Positions 44,977 to 56,475 of a stretch of 64,000 nt of DNA are shown here, piece after piece (position 1 is the stretch's first letter; every line of letters starts with the position of its first letter). The translations under genes and the position numbers were made by a program. This stretch comes from Tamarix chinensis. Taxonomy: Eukaryota > Streptophyta > Magnoliopsida > Caryophyllales > Tamaricaceae. A model generated the notes under the pieces. It was not told the origin of the DNA and did not search any database. It saw only the letters and a program-made list of their open reading frames with translations. Where the stretch lies: NCBI GenBank assembly GCA_030549775.1, contig CM060181.1, positions 2,542,001 to 2,606,000 of the forward strand. The letters are read 5' to 3'.

Positions 44977-46110
44977 ATGGGAGAGGAAGTTCAGATGTCG
45001 GATTACGGAAGCGCCGGCGAAGACGAAGAGCAAGACCGAATGGTGGACTGGGAAGTAGGATTACCTGGATCCCAAGATTTAGCTCCGTTGTCACAAGGAT
45101 TAATCCCACCGGAGCTAGCAATAGCTTTCAACATCAAACCCGCACCTTGCCGGACTCTCCTCGAAGTCAATCGAGCTTCCCAGAACACGCTCTCTTCTAT
45201 CCGACGTCAAACTCCGACAACCTTACCGAGAAACGGATTCAAGTCCTTTACTGAAACCAACGGTTACGGCGGCGGCGAGGGAAAGATAATTGTCGAGGAG
45301 GAAGAGGAGAGGTCGGATGCGAGGAAGATTAGGAGGATTGATAACAATCGAAGTGGTATTGGCTGTGCTGCTGAAGAAGCGGATTCGCGACTCGATGACT
45401 CGAATTCAGCGGACGATGACAATAACAACTATACCGACAGCGATATTAACAATAACAATTGTAGCAATAATAATAATGATAATAATAATCAGAATCAGTC
45501 GGCTAAAACCCTGAAACGGCCGAGATTGGTGTGGACGCCTCAGCTTCATAAGAGGTTTGTGGATGTTGTAGGTCATTTAGGGATTAAGAATGCAGTTCCA
45601 AAGACTATTATGCAGTTGATGAATGTTGAAGGATTGACCAGAGAGAATGTGGCCAGTCATTTACAAAAATACCGACTTTATTTGAAGAGAATGCATGTTG
45701 GAGGGATAGGAGATGGAGATTACAGCGGTGGCGGTCCATCTTCGTCGGATATGTTTGCAACCACGCCGGTGCATCAGAGTTTACACGAGGGAGGTGGTAG
45801 CAGTGGTGGAAACGGGCATATGGGAATGCCGATTGCGGTGCCTTACGGAGGGCATCATCCGATTATGCCGGTCCCAATTATGGGAATGGGCGGGCATCAT
45901 GGTGGACACGGACATATGGGTATGGTTCCTCAAGGTTATGGGAATGGATTCGAGTCGCTTAACCACCACTACCACCACCATGGACATGGGATGCAGCAGA
46001 ATCATAGCTTTCATCAACCTCAGAGGCATGGGATGATGCACCAGAGGCAGAGAGATTGGATCGGGGCTTACAATGGATCTCATCCGCATGTTGCTTCTCA
46101 TGACAAATGA
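44977..46110 (+). CDS. LUX: LUX ARRHYTHMO / PCL1-type GARP transcription factor
   Basis: This 377-residue intronless protein is the DNA-binding subunit of the plant evening complex (with ELF3 and ELF4), which represses clock and growth genes at night. The N-terminus [15 protein letters not shown] and the block [20 protein letters not shown] match LUX/PCL1. The GARP (Myb-like) domain spans about residues 181-239: [20 protein letters not shown], then [20 protein letters not shown], then [15 protein letters not shown]. It looks fully intact. An Asn/Asp-rich stretch (about 138-177) precedes it, and the C-terminal part is rich in Gly, His and Met. The ATG was chosen because it opens the conserved N-terminus; the frame is also open upstream to a GTG at 44956. 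A BOA/NOX-like paralogue is the main alternative. Confidence 0.94.
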   Translation: MGEEVQMSDYGSAGEDEEQDRMVDWEVGLPGSQDLAPLSQGLIPPELAIAFNIKPAPCRTLLEVNRASQNTLSSIRRQTPTTLPRNGFKSFTETNGYGGGEGKIIVEEEEERSDARKIRRIDNNRSGIGCAAEEADSRLDDSNSADDDNNNYTDSDINNNNCSNNNNDNNNQNQSAKTLKRPRLVWTPQLHKRFVDVVGHLGIKNAVPKTIMQLMNVEGLTRENVASHLQKYRLYLKRMHVGGIGDGDYSGGGPSSSDMFATTPVHQSLHEGGGSSGGNGHMGMPIAVPYGGHHPIMPVPIMGMGGHHGGHGHMGMVPQGYGNGFESLNHHYHHHGHGMQQNHSFHQPQRHGMMHQRQRDWIGAYNGSHPHVASHDK

Positions 46111-48140
46111 GGATTTGATGGATCGAATTAATTATTATGGCATTTAAGCCATTTGAGGTATAGATAAGGTTTAATATATATTAAACATTTTGATCTGAGC
46201 TGATTTTTGATGGCGAATGTTTTTTGCCTTAGTCGATTAGTCTATTGCTTGAGATAGAAATGCCCGACTTAGTTGATATTAATGTTATTTTTTGATGAAA
46301 GAATTGAATTTGATCATAGTCAGTGTGGGAACTATGGCTGCTTCAAAGAGAGGGGGGAAACGAAAAAAAGAAAAGAAAAAGAGAGACTGTGCTGTCTGCC
46401 AAGAGCCAGAAATCTGGTCCTCTCTGGCTTCCGTGTTCTGATTCTGAATTCCACAAGGTACAAATTCCATTGAAGGAGTTCATATACAAATTATCTGTGT
46501 TGTTGTTCAGTCTCGGACTCCTGCAATTGATATTGGATCTCCCTTCCATTGTGAGCGAATGACGAGTAGCTATGATTTTATAGAAGTTGAGTTGGCTCAA
46601 GCCAAGTTTGCTACCAATATGCTGCATCCTGTGTTTCTTTCCTCTGTACTGCCCAAATCCATTTTTCGATTGTTATGATTGCTCAGCTTCTGCGATTCGC
46701 TCGGCTCGGAGGATGGAGTCTTATTTTCTTTTTCTTTTGCCCCGTGCCTGTGGTTTTGTAGAATCCCCTACCCTAATAAAATGTGTGGAACGCTTTTGTT
46801 TGTGATTGTGCAGGAAATCTGTTCTCGGACTCCTGCGAAGAAGTTTTTCATCTTGCTTTTGGATTATTGCTACACAGGCCAGACATGGGGAATTTCCTTT
46901 GGTTTCGGTGCTTGTTTTGCTTAGGCCGGCCGAGTGCGGGAAGGAAGCTGCATCGCTAACTATGCGCCTATGTATGTGTATGTGTATGTGTGTGTGGATG
47001 TAACCCAGCAATCTCTGTACTGCCATTATCAATGATGTAAAGTATTATTGATAAATTTAGTTGTTTGGTGCTACTTATTAAAATTTTTACAATATTTAAA
47101 ATTATTGTTTTATAAAATAAATAATTATTTTTGATAGAATTAGGATAAAAATTTGATCTTTCTCACAACTCAGGAGTTTCGAAGATACCCCAAGTTCCCA
47201 ACCCTCACAAAAACAAGAATATATATATATATATATATGCACTGCACAGATAAAGTTGTCATTTTTACCTCCATTCATCAGAGTGCGACTTTTCCTGCTG
47301 CTGCTGATGTACCAGATTCGCCAAGTATGGACTGTGCCCTCCAGAGGCCAGAGATCTTTTATGTTTCGGATAATGTTGGTTAAAAAAAATGCTGAAAGCT
47401 GGTTGATTTTCCGCTTCAAATGAACTAGACCTGGTGTGGTGTTTCATGACATAACGTTGGGATGCTTAATGTTAAAAAATTCTCCACAAAAAAAAAAAAA
47501 GAAAAAGAAGAAGAAGAAAAAGATGAGGAACTGTTGGATTTTATTATAATAATAATAATAATTATTATTATTATTGTGTTCTTATAAAAAAAAATTGTTA
47601 TTGTCTTTGGAGTATAAATAAGCACCCTAGCCGAGACCGTAAAAGGTGGGAGAGAAGCAGACTTGAGAGATGAGACATGAGATGACTCTTTCCAATGCGG
47701 ATCACTAGACCGGGATTTTAAAGATCGGAGGGTCATTTTCATAACTTTTTTTTTTTAGATTCTCAAAGATTTAAAACAGCACCCTAATAGGCTCAACCAT
47801 TTATAATATTATTATAATAAGGAGACACTTGGAAAATTTTATCCTCTCACCAGCTCATTGGCCTTTTTTATTCAAATTGCAGAATATTAAACAAACAAAG
47901 GACAATCGAAGGTCCTCAAACACTTTTGTAGTTGACAAATCACAATAGGTGATAGCTACGTAAACCAAAAAAAAAATAAAAAAAAATCAGATGTAGCAGC
48001 CAGTGAGTCACTAGCCTGTCGCACTCTGGCATTATTTTTTGTCCTTAAAATATAAACTTTAGGGGGCGAAGTGAAAGATAAAGCGAAGCAATGTGCCAAT
48101 GCCAAGGGTTGTGTTGGATAAGTGTTACTTTTTGGTTAAG

Positions 48141-48171
<31 letters not shown>

Positions 48172-49020
48172 GGTTCTGGTTCTCGTCTGGTCTGGATGCT
48201 TAAGGAAAAAGGACAGTTTCGCTTTGATGGCCGACTCTTGTCTGTTTCTCCCTCGAGTATAGCGTGGAATTAGATTATATATTTTGGGTAGGAAAGACAA
48301 TTCAACGTTTTAAAGATGGGGAAAATAATAATAATTATGAAGGTAATAAGCGTTTACGGAAGAAGGTGAGCGACTTGACGGAAGATGCTTAAAGACAAAG
48401 GTGTAAAATAATTTGAAGGTTCGTTTGATTTATAATAAATTAATGTAAGGCTAAATATTAAAATTTTCTTTACATTAAAGGAGTAGAAGTAAATTATTAT
48501 TTTTAAATATTATTTAATTAATATTAATCTAATTTGGATAGATTAAGGTTAGTATCTTAAATTTTTTATCTACATTAACATAAATCGGGATATTTTTATA
48601 TGTGTAAAATTTGTTTATATTTTTATAATTATCTATGTTATTTTTTCAATTGGATGTTAATAAAAATAATTTTAATTAATATAAAATAATGTGAGGCTTT
48701 AAATATAATTTATCTAGTTAAAGTTAATAAAATCGGTCTCCAAATAAGGTAAATTTATTTACCTCTGTTAACTCCCGTATACTCCAAACTAAATGGAACA
48801 TAAATGAATCCAAAATATATTAATTCTTGTCACTAATGTGTGCACACAAAAAAGTGTTACAAAAAAATAATAATATAATACATAATTAAATCCTAGGATC
48901 TTCTGAAATTATCATATATAAAAATTATCTGTTTTTTTTATTTCTATAACTTTGTCTTTTTTTTATCAATATATTTTTAATATTTAGATATACTATCCAT
49001 TAAAAAATAATATAACAATA
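46111..49020. other. LUX 3' flank and intergenic DNA
   Basis: The first few hundred bases are probably LUX 3' UTR, but no single poly(A) site is clear. Short frames around 46273-47383 look like chance. An (AT)n run lies at 47219-47238, a (GA)n run at 48147-48170, and an AAG/AAAG-rich stretch near 47487-47525. 48420-48806 has weakly inverted ends (GTTCGTTTGATTT and AAACTAAATGGAAC) and may be an old MITE. Confidence 0.4.
48147..48170. repeat. (GA)n microsatellite
   Basis: About 12 GA units form this run in otherwise mixed sequence. Confidence 0.88.
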
Positions 49021-49025
49021 AATCC

Positions 49026-49369
49026 ACATAATAAGAAAAGAAAAAGATTTAAATTTATTTTCAAAACTTATCAAATTAGATAGGATTAATTTAAATTGGG
49101 TAAAATAATGTAAGTAAAATTTTAATTTTATTAAAATTAATGATAATAATTTAATAATAATAACTATAATAACTATTATAATAATAATAATAAATAAATA
49201 AATAAATAAATAAATAAACATAATAAGAAAAATAAAAATATCCAAATTTATTTTCAAAACTTATCAAATTAGATATGATTAATTTAAATTGAAACAAATA
49301 ATATAAGTAAAATTTTAATTTTAATAATAAAAAATATAAATTAATGATAATAATTTAATAATAATAACA

Positions 49370-49410
<41 letters not shown>
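49026..49410. repeat. Tandem duplication, period about 193 bp
   Basis: AAATTTATTTTCAAAACTTA starts at 49051 and recurs at 49244. Both copies continue with a TCAAATTAGATA block and end with TTAATGATAATAATTTAATA. The first copy closes in (TAAA)n and the second in (GAT)n. Confidence 0.82.

Positions 49411-49466
<56 letters not shown>
49370..49466. repeat. Compound (GAT)n-(AAT)n microsatellite
   Basis: About 15 GAT units pass directly into about 17 AAT units. Confidence 0.92.
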
Positions 49467-49468
<2 letters not shown>

Positions 49469-50765
49469 CTCATTGAATATCTTAATTCATATCATATTAT
49501 ATCAATAGTTGAGCCAAGGTGATCAAAACCTAAGTATTATTTCTATAAATAATAATATTTATTTCATGTCTAATTTTCTAGACAAGTATAATTTCAACAT
49601 AGCTTATATTTTTTCTAGTAGTGTGTGCAATCATGATTAAACTATAATTATAGTTTGAAATGACTAAATCTATAATATTTTATTATAATTTTTTTGAAGG
49701 GGAGGATAAAAATAATTATTTACTAATATTAAATATATAAATAATTACAAGAATTTTGTTGAAAAATTGCTATATAGCCAATTTGTGGTTATAAAAGGCA
49801 AAAACCAAATGATAAGAGTGGATAGCATTGTCATTAGGTGGTAATTGTAATCCTAATATATTACTCTATTTTTTTCCTTAAAAAAAGAATTTTTACCAAT
49901 TTTTATACTAGACAATAAATATATACCCATAATATTACAATTATATCATTTACTGAAAATAACGTCATAATTAATATATAACAGAAGAAAAAAAGTAGGA
50001 TTAAATATAAAATATATGTGTTAATTTTTCTAAAATAACTTTATTTTTGAAATAAATTTTTTTACCTAAAATAATTTTTTATTTAAAAAAAAGGAAATAT
50101 ATAACTTTAAGTTATGGTAAGTTGTCATTGGTTTACACCTTTTTGGTCGGAAATCCTCACATATAACACATATTATGTTATGCACTCCATTATACCTTAC
50201 GAGGTGTATCTAGGGTACCACTTTTTTTTTTTAAAAAAAAAAAAAAGAAGAAGAAGAAGTCATTGTGGACCTATGTAGCTCATTTGTAGAGTTAGGAAAA
50301 ATATGTATGGTGCTTATTTTGATGAATTCAAGAAAATGAATTACATTCTTCTACTTCATTTTTAGTTATTTTTCTACTGCTTGTGAATCCTTCTCCAATT
50401 TCAACTCAATTCAATGCTCTTCCCCACTTTTTGTTTTTTTTTGTTGAATTCAATAGATTATGTTTTGAATAGATTAATTCAAAATCAATCATTTTTTATT
50501 TTGAATTAATATTGAAGAAATAAGTTCAAAATGTTGTAAGTGCTCAATTGGGCAGGCATTCAAAGGATGATATATACTTGGAATGTTGTAAGTGCATGAA
50601 TCCATGATTGTTGATTTTTAATGCATCTTTTAGATTATTGATTGTTGAGAAATTAAGTGCATAATCATATACACAAGATATGGCATAGAGGTGTCTACGA
50701 GCGATTTGCCTTCCAAGTAGCAAGTTTGTTCTTTGCTCTTCAATTAGCATACGTCAAAGTTTACG
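49467..50765. other. AT-rich intergenic DNA, no gene seen
   Basis: This is low-complexity AT-rich sequence. The short minus-strand frame at 50544-50750 has no recognisable features. TTCAAAATCAAT at 50478-50489 recurs at 63522-63533 beyond the far end of the LINE. Confidence 0.35.
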
Positions 50766-51245
50766 ATGGAAAAAACTTCTGCTCCTCGCACCCCCAATCA
50801 CCCTAAGTATGGGTCTAAAGATGCGTTCCTTAAGAAGCAACAAGCTGAGGTGAATTATGATATTGGAGGCGTGAGGGTTTTCATTATTTTTGTGGATAAC
50901 CTAGCTAAAGGGATCAAATTTGACGAAGTGTGAGAGGTCTTCGAAGTAGTAGGGAAGGTTGTTGACATTTATATTAGTAGAAAGGAGAGAAAGTTCTCTA
51001 AGCTACACTTCGGTTTCATTCAATACAACAGGGAGGAGGAAGCTGTAGAACGGTGAGGAAAAAAAAGACATGATTTTGCATGAGAGTAAGTTATACATGA
51101 GAATGGCGAGATTTGAGAAGAAGGAGAACTCTAGCTCGAAAATTTAGGATAGTGGTGACCGTAGCCGGCACGCAATTTAAACCCTCTTGTTGTCAATTGT
51201 AACACTGGTGAATAAGGGTATCGTTCTAGCCGGGGATTGAGAGGG
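50766..51245 (+). pseudogene. LINE ORF1, N-terminal part with RRM
   Basis: The frame from ATG 50766 reads MEKTSAPRTPNH, then an RRM: RNP2-like VFIIFVDNLAKGIKFDEV and RNP1-like KLHFGFIQY. The first in-frame TGA stands where the family has Trp (EVWEVF-like text), suggesting TGG to TGA. The frame degrades after about 51050. Confidence 0.7.
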
Positions 51246-52227
51246 CTCATGAAATGCCCCAAAAATCCTAATTTCTATTATCTATTATTAAATAAGATTT
51301 TATGAGGGAGTTTAACCAAAATAATTTACTTTTATTAAAATAAGAGGAAGTTAATTAGGGTAAATTAAGAAGAAATTTAAAAGTGTTTTAAATAGGAGGA
51401 ATTGTGGTATTTTAAGCTAATTAAGGATTTTATTTTAGAAATTTATTTAAATAAATTACTTTATTTAAATTAATAAGAATAAAATAGTTTCAAATTAATA
51501 TAAAATTTATAAATAGTTTAATTGGAGAAAATTAGAGTGTATTGTTAATTTAAAATGGAATTTAAGAAAATTCTTTCAAAAATCCCTAAATGAACCTAAA
51601 AATAGAATTTAATTATTATTTTGATAATTATATTTTATTAAATATCCTAAATTACCCAAATTATACTAATTAAGCCAACCACTAATTTTTCTATTTTTTT
51701 TCCTTTTTCCTTCCCCCTTTTTTCTCCCTCATTTTCCTTTTTCTTTCCTTTCCTTTTCTTCGTTTTTTTTCTTCCCCCGACTTGGGCCGACCTGCCAGGC
51801 TCAACACCTTCCCCCCCTCACGGCCCGTCCCTCTCCCGCGTCCCTTCTTCCTTTTTTTCCCGGCCGATTCGGCCCGCCCCTTTTTCTTTCTTTCTTTTCT
51901 TTTCTGCTGGACCGCCGGTCCAGCCTCTTCCTCTTCTTCTTCCTCGCGACGTCGTCGTCTTCGCCGTCTGCAACCGAAAATCTTTCCGGGAAGCTTAGCT
52001 TCAACGGCACTCCATTTCCACCGGTCATTTTGCCCTTTCATCCCCGTTGACTTCCCTGCAGATGTGACCAATCGATTCAGCCATTCCCGCACGCAATCCT
52101 CTTCTTCTTTTTCTCCGATGGGTCTCGGTCTGCAATAGCAGACCTGCGCCGGTCAGCCTCGCCGGACACGCAAGAACCTAACCCCCCTAACCTCCCTCGA
52201 AGCTTGTCATTTTCCGTTCAATTTTGC

Positions 52228-52237
52228 CTATAAATAG
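52228..52237 (+). promoter_or_regulatory. TATA box of the solo LTR
   Basis: CTATAAATAG follows the pyrimidine-rich U3 and precedes a change in composition. It resembles the TATA motif of the LTRs at 31294 and 36921 (CTATAAATAG there too). Confidence 0.6.
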
Positions 52238-52739
52238 CCCTAACCACTGCTTGAATCGGGTTCGAAAAACCTGGAACCCAGAGAAACCCCATCGCGCCGC
52301 CCCGCCTTCAGCCGCCATTTCCTTTGCCGTCAGCCACCCCTGCCGCCTACCCTTGCCACCATGATCTTCCCTGCACCTCCCTCTACACAACCACCCCCGT
52401 AGCCTCCCTGCCTTACGCCGCACGTGCCGCCCTGGCCGTGCGAAAATTCCTCCCCGAAACAGCCCTTCTAGCCATGCGCCACCTTCGTGCCACAACCGCC
52501 AGCCATACCGCCGCTTGCAGCGCCGCCACCACCCCCCAAAACAACCAGGGGTTCCTGCTCTACCACCCTATACCTCCCATTTCTCCTAGTTTCCCCTTCC
52601 CTGGTCTCCACCTCCATTTTTCCCCTCTCTTCCCTTCCTCCACCGCCGCCGCCGCTGCCGCTGCGCCGCCGCCGGCGCCACCACCTCTCAGCCAGGTTGC
52701 CCAACACCCTGAACCCTTAATCTTAAAAAAATAAAAGTG

Positions 52740-53008
52740 ATTAATGATTTAATATTATTAACTACTATTATTAGTATTAATATGATTAATATCAACATTA
52801 TCATTATTATTACTAATATTATTATTATTACTAATACTACCACCCTTATTATTATTACTAAGACCCAATCCTCCCCTAAGAACTTCTAATTAATGGTATT
52901 AAGCAATACAAGACCCTATTAAGTTATTGTTATTATTAATATTGCTAGTATTACTATTATTATCCTTATTATTATTAGCACTACTATTATCGTTACTATT
53001 ATGATTAC

Positions 53009-53053
<45 letters not shown>

Positions 53054-53139
53054 CGTTATTATTATTACTCTTATTATTCTTATTGTTATTATAATTATTA
53101 TTGTCATTTATTACTATTATTATTATTTTATTACTATTA

Positions 53140-53176
<37 letters not shown>

Positions 53177-53250
53177 TACTACTACTATTGGTGTTATTAT
53201 TATTATTAATATTATTATTATGAGCATTATTGTCATTATTACTACTATTG

Positions 53251-53286
<36 letters not shown>

Positions 53287-53497
53287 CCATGTTTATTACT
53301 CTAACTATGACTGATGTTGTTATTATCTTTGCTATTATTATTATTATGGTAGTATTCTTACTATTATTAGTATGATTAACATTATTATTATTATTACCCT
53401 TATCATTATTATTATTATTATCATTATCGTTACTATTACTATTATCATGGTTATGTTATTATTATTATTATTACTACTATTATTATTGTTGTTGTTG

Positions 53498-53546
<49 letters not shown>

Positions 53547-53681
53547 GTTTGTTGTTGTTGTTGTTGTATTTAATGAATTTATTATTTTATTGATTATTAC
53601 CATCGCTATTATCCTTAACATTATAATTTAATATTATTACCTTAGTATTTTTTTGTTATGCTTAGTATTGCCACAACTATT

Positions 53682-53725
<44 letters not shown>

Positions 53726-53943
53726 GTGATTATTATTTTTGTTATTTTTATTATTGTTATTATTGTTACTATCATTATTGCTATCATTACTATTATTATT
53801 ATTATCATGGTTAATACTAGTGTCATTAGGTTTATCTTTCTAACTATTATTATCACTTCAACTATTTCTATTATTATTATTTTCAGTATTCATACTATTA
53901 TTTATACTATTATTATTATTTTCATCACTATTGCTACTTCTAC

Positions 53944-53979
<36 letters not shown>

Positions 53980-54190
53980 CATTATTATTGATATTATCGC
54001 TAGGATGATTATGGTGGTGTTATTATTTTATTATTATCGGTAATATTACTATCACTAATGCTACTGCGATTTCAATTATTATTATCATCATTATTATCAT
54101 TATAGCCATTATTATTCTTATTATGAGTACAATTACTATTAGTAGTATTCTTATTATTGTTATTAATAATATTATTATTAATATTGAAAC
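52740..54190. repeat. Long (ATT)n / (TTA)n imperfect array, about 1.4 kb
   Basis: Trinucleotide ATT/TTA units with scattered C and G substitutions fill almost the whole stretch, with pure runs near 53005-53055, 53145-53175, 53255-53285, 53500-53545, 53685-53725 and 53945-53980. Short non-repeat breaks occur at about 52860-52920 and 53565-53690. The long Ile- or Leu-rich open frames here are products of the repeat. Confidence 0.93.
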
Positions 54191-55562
54191 CCTCACCTTA
54201 ATACTATGGATTTTGCTAAAACCTACTTTAATTAGTGATAGTCCGTTTAAACTATTGTGAGAATAGTAATAACCCTACCCTTTATTTATAAACCCCTGTT
54301 ATTAATATTAGCCTTAGTATTAGGCCATGATAGGGGTAAGATAGGAAAATTATGGTAATTCCGGTAGAGGGAGATTAACCCTTAGCATTTCCCTCTTATA
54401 GGTGAACCGAGTCAAAGCCCCCAGGAGGCGTAGGAGCGTGCTCCAAGCCCGACGCTGATTTAGGTAAGGACGTAACTAAGGCCACCTGTGTGTATTGCAT
54501 GTTTTACCTGTCTTGTATGCCTTGTGCGCTTGTATGCTATAATCTGTATATTATCTGTGTATTTATGTAGCGCAGCGTGGAACCGAGGTATGTTATCATG
54601 CTCTTGTCTGTATGTGCTAATATGGTATGATACAAATATAATGTGATGTGATGTGACCCCTACGACTCATGCTAGGATATTTGATGAGGTGTTGTGGAGT
54701 GGGGATTTGAAAGAGAATAACAAGCAATTAAGATAACCAAGGGGAAGTACGTTGGTTAACGTGGGTATGGACGACCTAGGTAGTCTGTAATCTGTGAAAT
54801 GATGAGAAAAAGGGAATTAAATAAAATAGAAGAGTGGGAGAAAATAAGGTTGCATGGGAGAACTAGAGTTTGCATGGGAATGATAGAGTTGGCATGGTGG
54901 AAATGATAGGGTTTGTATGGGGAGGTTAAGGTCCGCATGGGGGCGAACCTTACGTATGAAAAGTTACTTTGGGACGTGGGGAGGCTAATGGAAGGTCTGT
55001 TTGGGAGTCTGGAAGCCCGAGGTGAAAAATAGTACGTAGGGTCATATAAGGGTACATAGGGTTTGGGAAGGAAACCCTAATTTGAGAAGGTGGAAAAAGA
55101 AAAAGAAAATAATAAAATAAATGAGGAGGAGTGAGGTATGAGGGAGAGTTGAGTCTGAGGGTCATGATTTGGGTTTCCAATGCGAGAAATGTGTTAAGTA
55201 TGAGAGTTACAAAGGGTGTTTAGTGGCTTAATATAAGCGCGGGAGATAGCTCGGTAACCTAAACCGAGTAGGGATATAGCTAAGGCTGAATGTGTGACAT
55301 GTGTCCTACGTGCCATGGATGTTCTATATGATTTATGTGCCGTGGTCTTAAAAGCCATTATTCTAACTGTTTCATGTGTGGCGTGGCTTGGAATCGGGTT
55401 GTGTGCATGTGCCCTCATTTGTATGTGATAGTACGCATATACCTTCAGTTTTGATGTGATGTGTTGAGATCTCTGGCCATGCATAACAAAGGTGAAATGC
55501 CCTCGAATAAGATACATTAAAACACTAACGACTTATAGAGAAAGATGTTGAGCCGAACCCAG

Positions 55563-55795
55563 ACCGGTCCATCGGCTATAATAGTGGTAGGGTATCTTAC
55601 CCTCGCGACCGTTCCACCGGCTATAATAGTGGGGGATTTCGTGCTCAACAAACCAAACGTAAAAGTTATAAGACATGGAAAGATACTAATATTTACAGTG
55701 GAATACCTTGTGAGTCGGGGCCAGACCGGTCCACCGGCAAATAATAGTGGCAGGGTATATTACCCTCGCGACCGTTCCATCGGCTATAATAGTGG
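55563..55795 (+). repeat. Four copies of a 25-bp motif in two larger repeats
   Basis: ACCGGTCCATCGGCTATAAT-type motifs ending AGTGG lie at 55563-55587, 55608-55632, 55725-55750 and 55771-55795. They come in two pairs, each pair joined by a conserved AGGGTAT..TTACCCTCGCG link. The pairs are 162-163 bp apart. Confidence 0.88.
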
Positions 55796-56475
55796 GGCTC
55801 CCGCACTCACATGGATCGATAAAGACTATGTCGTGTATCATTATAATTATCTGAGATCTGATAAGAGAGTTATCTGATTCGTGACCAGCATTGTTCATCT
55901 GTGTTATTGTTTATTATTCACATGTTATGTCTGCTTGTTCATGTGTTTCTGTGCATGTGGGCCTTAGTGCCTCTGTTCCCTTACTCAGTACCTAGCGTAC
56001 TGATCACCCGTTTCATGGGTGCTGCTCATTCCCACGAGCAGAAGACCCGTCTGAGTTTTGCAGGTAGGGGTCGATGCCTGTGGCATTTTCAGGGCTGAGA
56101 GTTGATTCTGGATCTAGCTTGGGGGCCGAGAGTGACGTGGCCGGAGAGCATCCCCTGTCTCGTTTTCTTGGACTATCGTACTTTGCTATTTTGTTATTTT
56201 ATGTTCCCTGATATTTGGGACTTTTAAATTGCACTTCGGATTGTAACGCTTGACTTTTGCACTCTGATTTCTTTAAACGTAAGCTTTACTAATGACTTGT
56301 CTTTGGTGCTATTCTTTTTAGCCTTAGCACTTAGTATCGGGTCGGTAAGAGCGAATCGATCTGGAACTAAGTGTGGCGGTAATACCCCTGAATTTACCGT
56401 TTTATCTGTTCTCTTCCGCTAAACCTCTTTAAATTAAACGAAATTTTTCAATGGTAAATTTGGGGGTGTGTTACA

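Larger units (their letters stand above)
51250..56475 (+). mobile_element. Probable solo LTR of about 5.2 kb inserted in the LINE
   Basis: It begins TGAAATGCCCCAAAAATCC and ends GGGGGTGTGTTACA, giving TG...CA ends. The flanking pentamers GCTCA and ACTCA differ by one base, as expected for a 5-bp target-site duplication. A TATA box (CTATAAATAG, 52228-52237) sets the plus orientation. Upstream is a pyrimidine-rich U3 part (about 51690-52000); downstream is a short proline-rich GC segment, then an ATT-type array and a long spacer. No gag or pol text is present inside, so a solo LTR fits best. The open frames at 51691-52734 come from the C/T-rich composition. Confidence 0.65.

Noticed and set aside
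45290..46101. Frames overlapping LUX in other phases and on the minus strand
   Set aside because: They are shadows of the LUX coding region, produced by its Asn/His/Gly-rich codon bias.
48420..48806. MITE with GTTCGTTTG-type ends
   Set aside because: The ends match only loosely and no target-site duplication could be found, so I did not list it as a separate element.
49370..49466. CRISPR-like regular array
   Set aside because: It is a simple trinucleotide microsatellite without unique spacers, and CRISPR arrays are not expected in a plant nuclear genome.
51691..52734. Several overlapping frames of 75-136 codons on both strands
   Set aside because: They come from the C/T-rich U3 tract and GC-rich segment of the solo LTR, are Arg/Glu- or Pro/Ser-biased, overlap each other and match no family.
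52919..54043. Long Ile-, Leu- and Val-rich open frames on both strands
   Set aside because: They are translations of the ATT/TTA trinucleotide array in frames that lack stops by chance of the repeat unit; they have no real sequence complexity.
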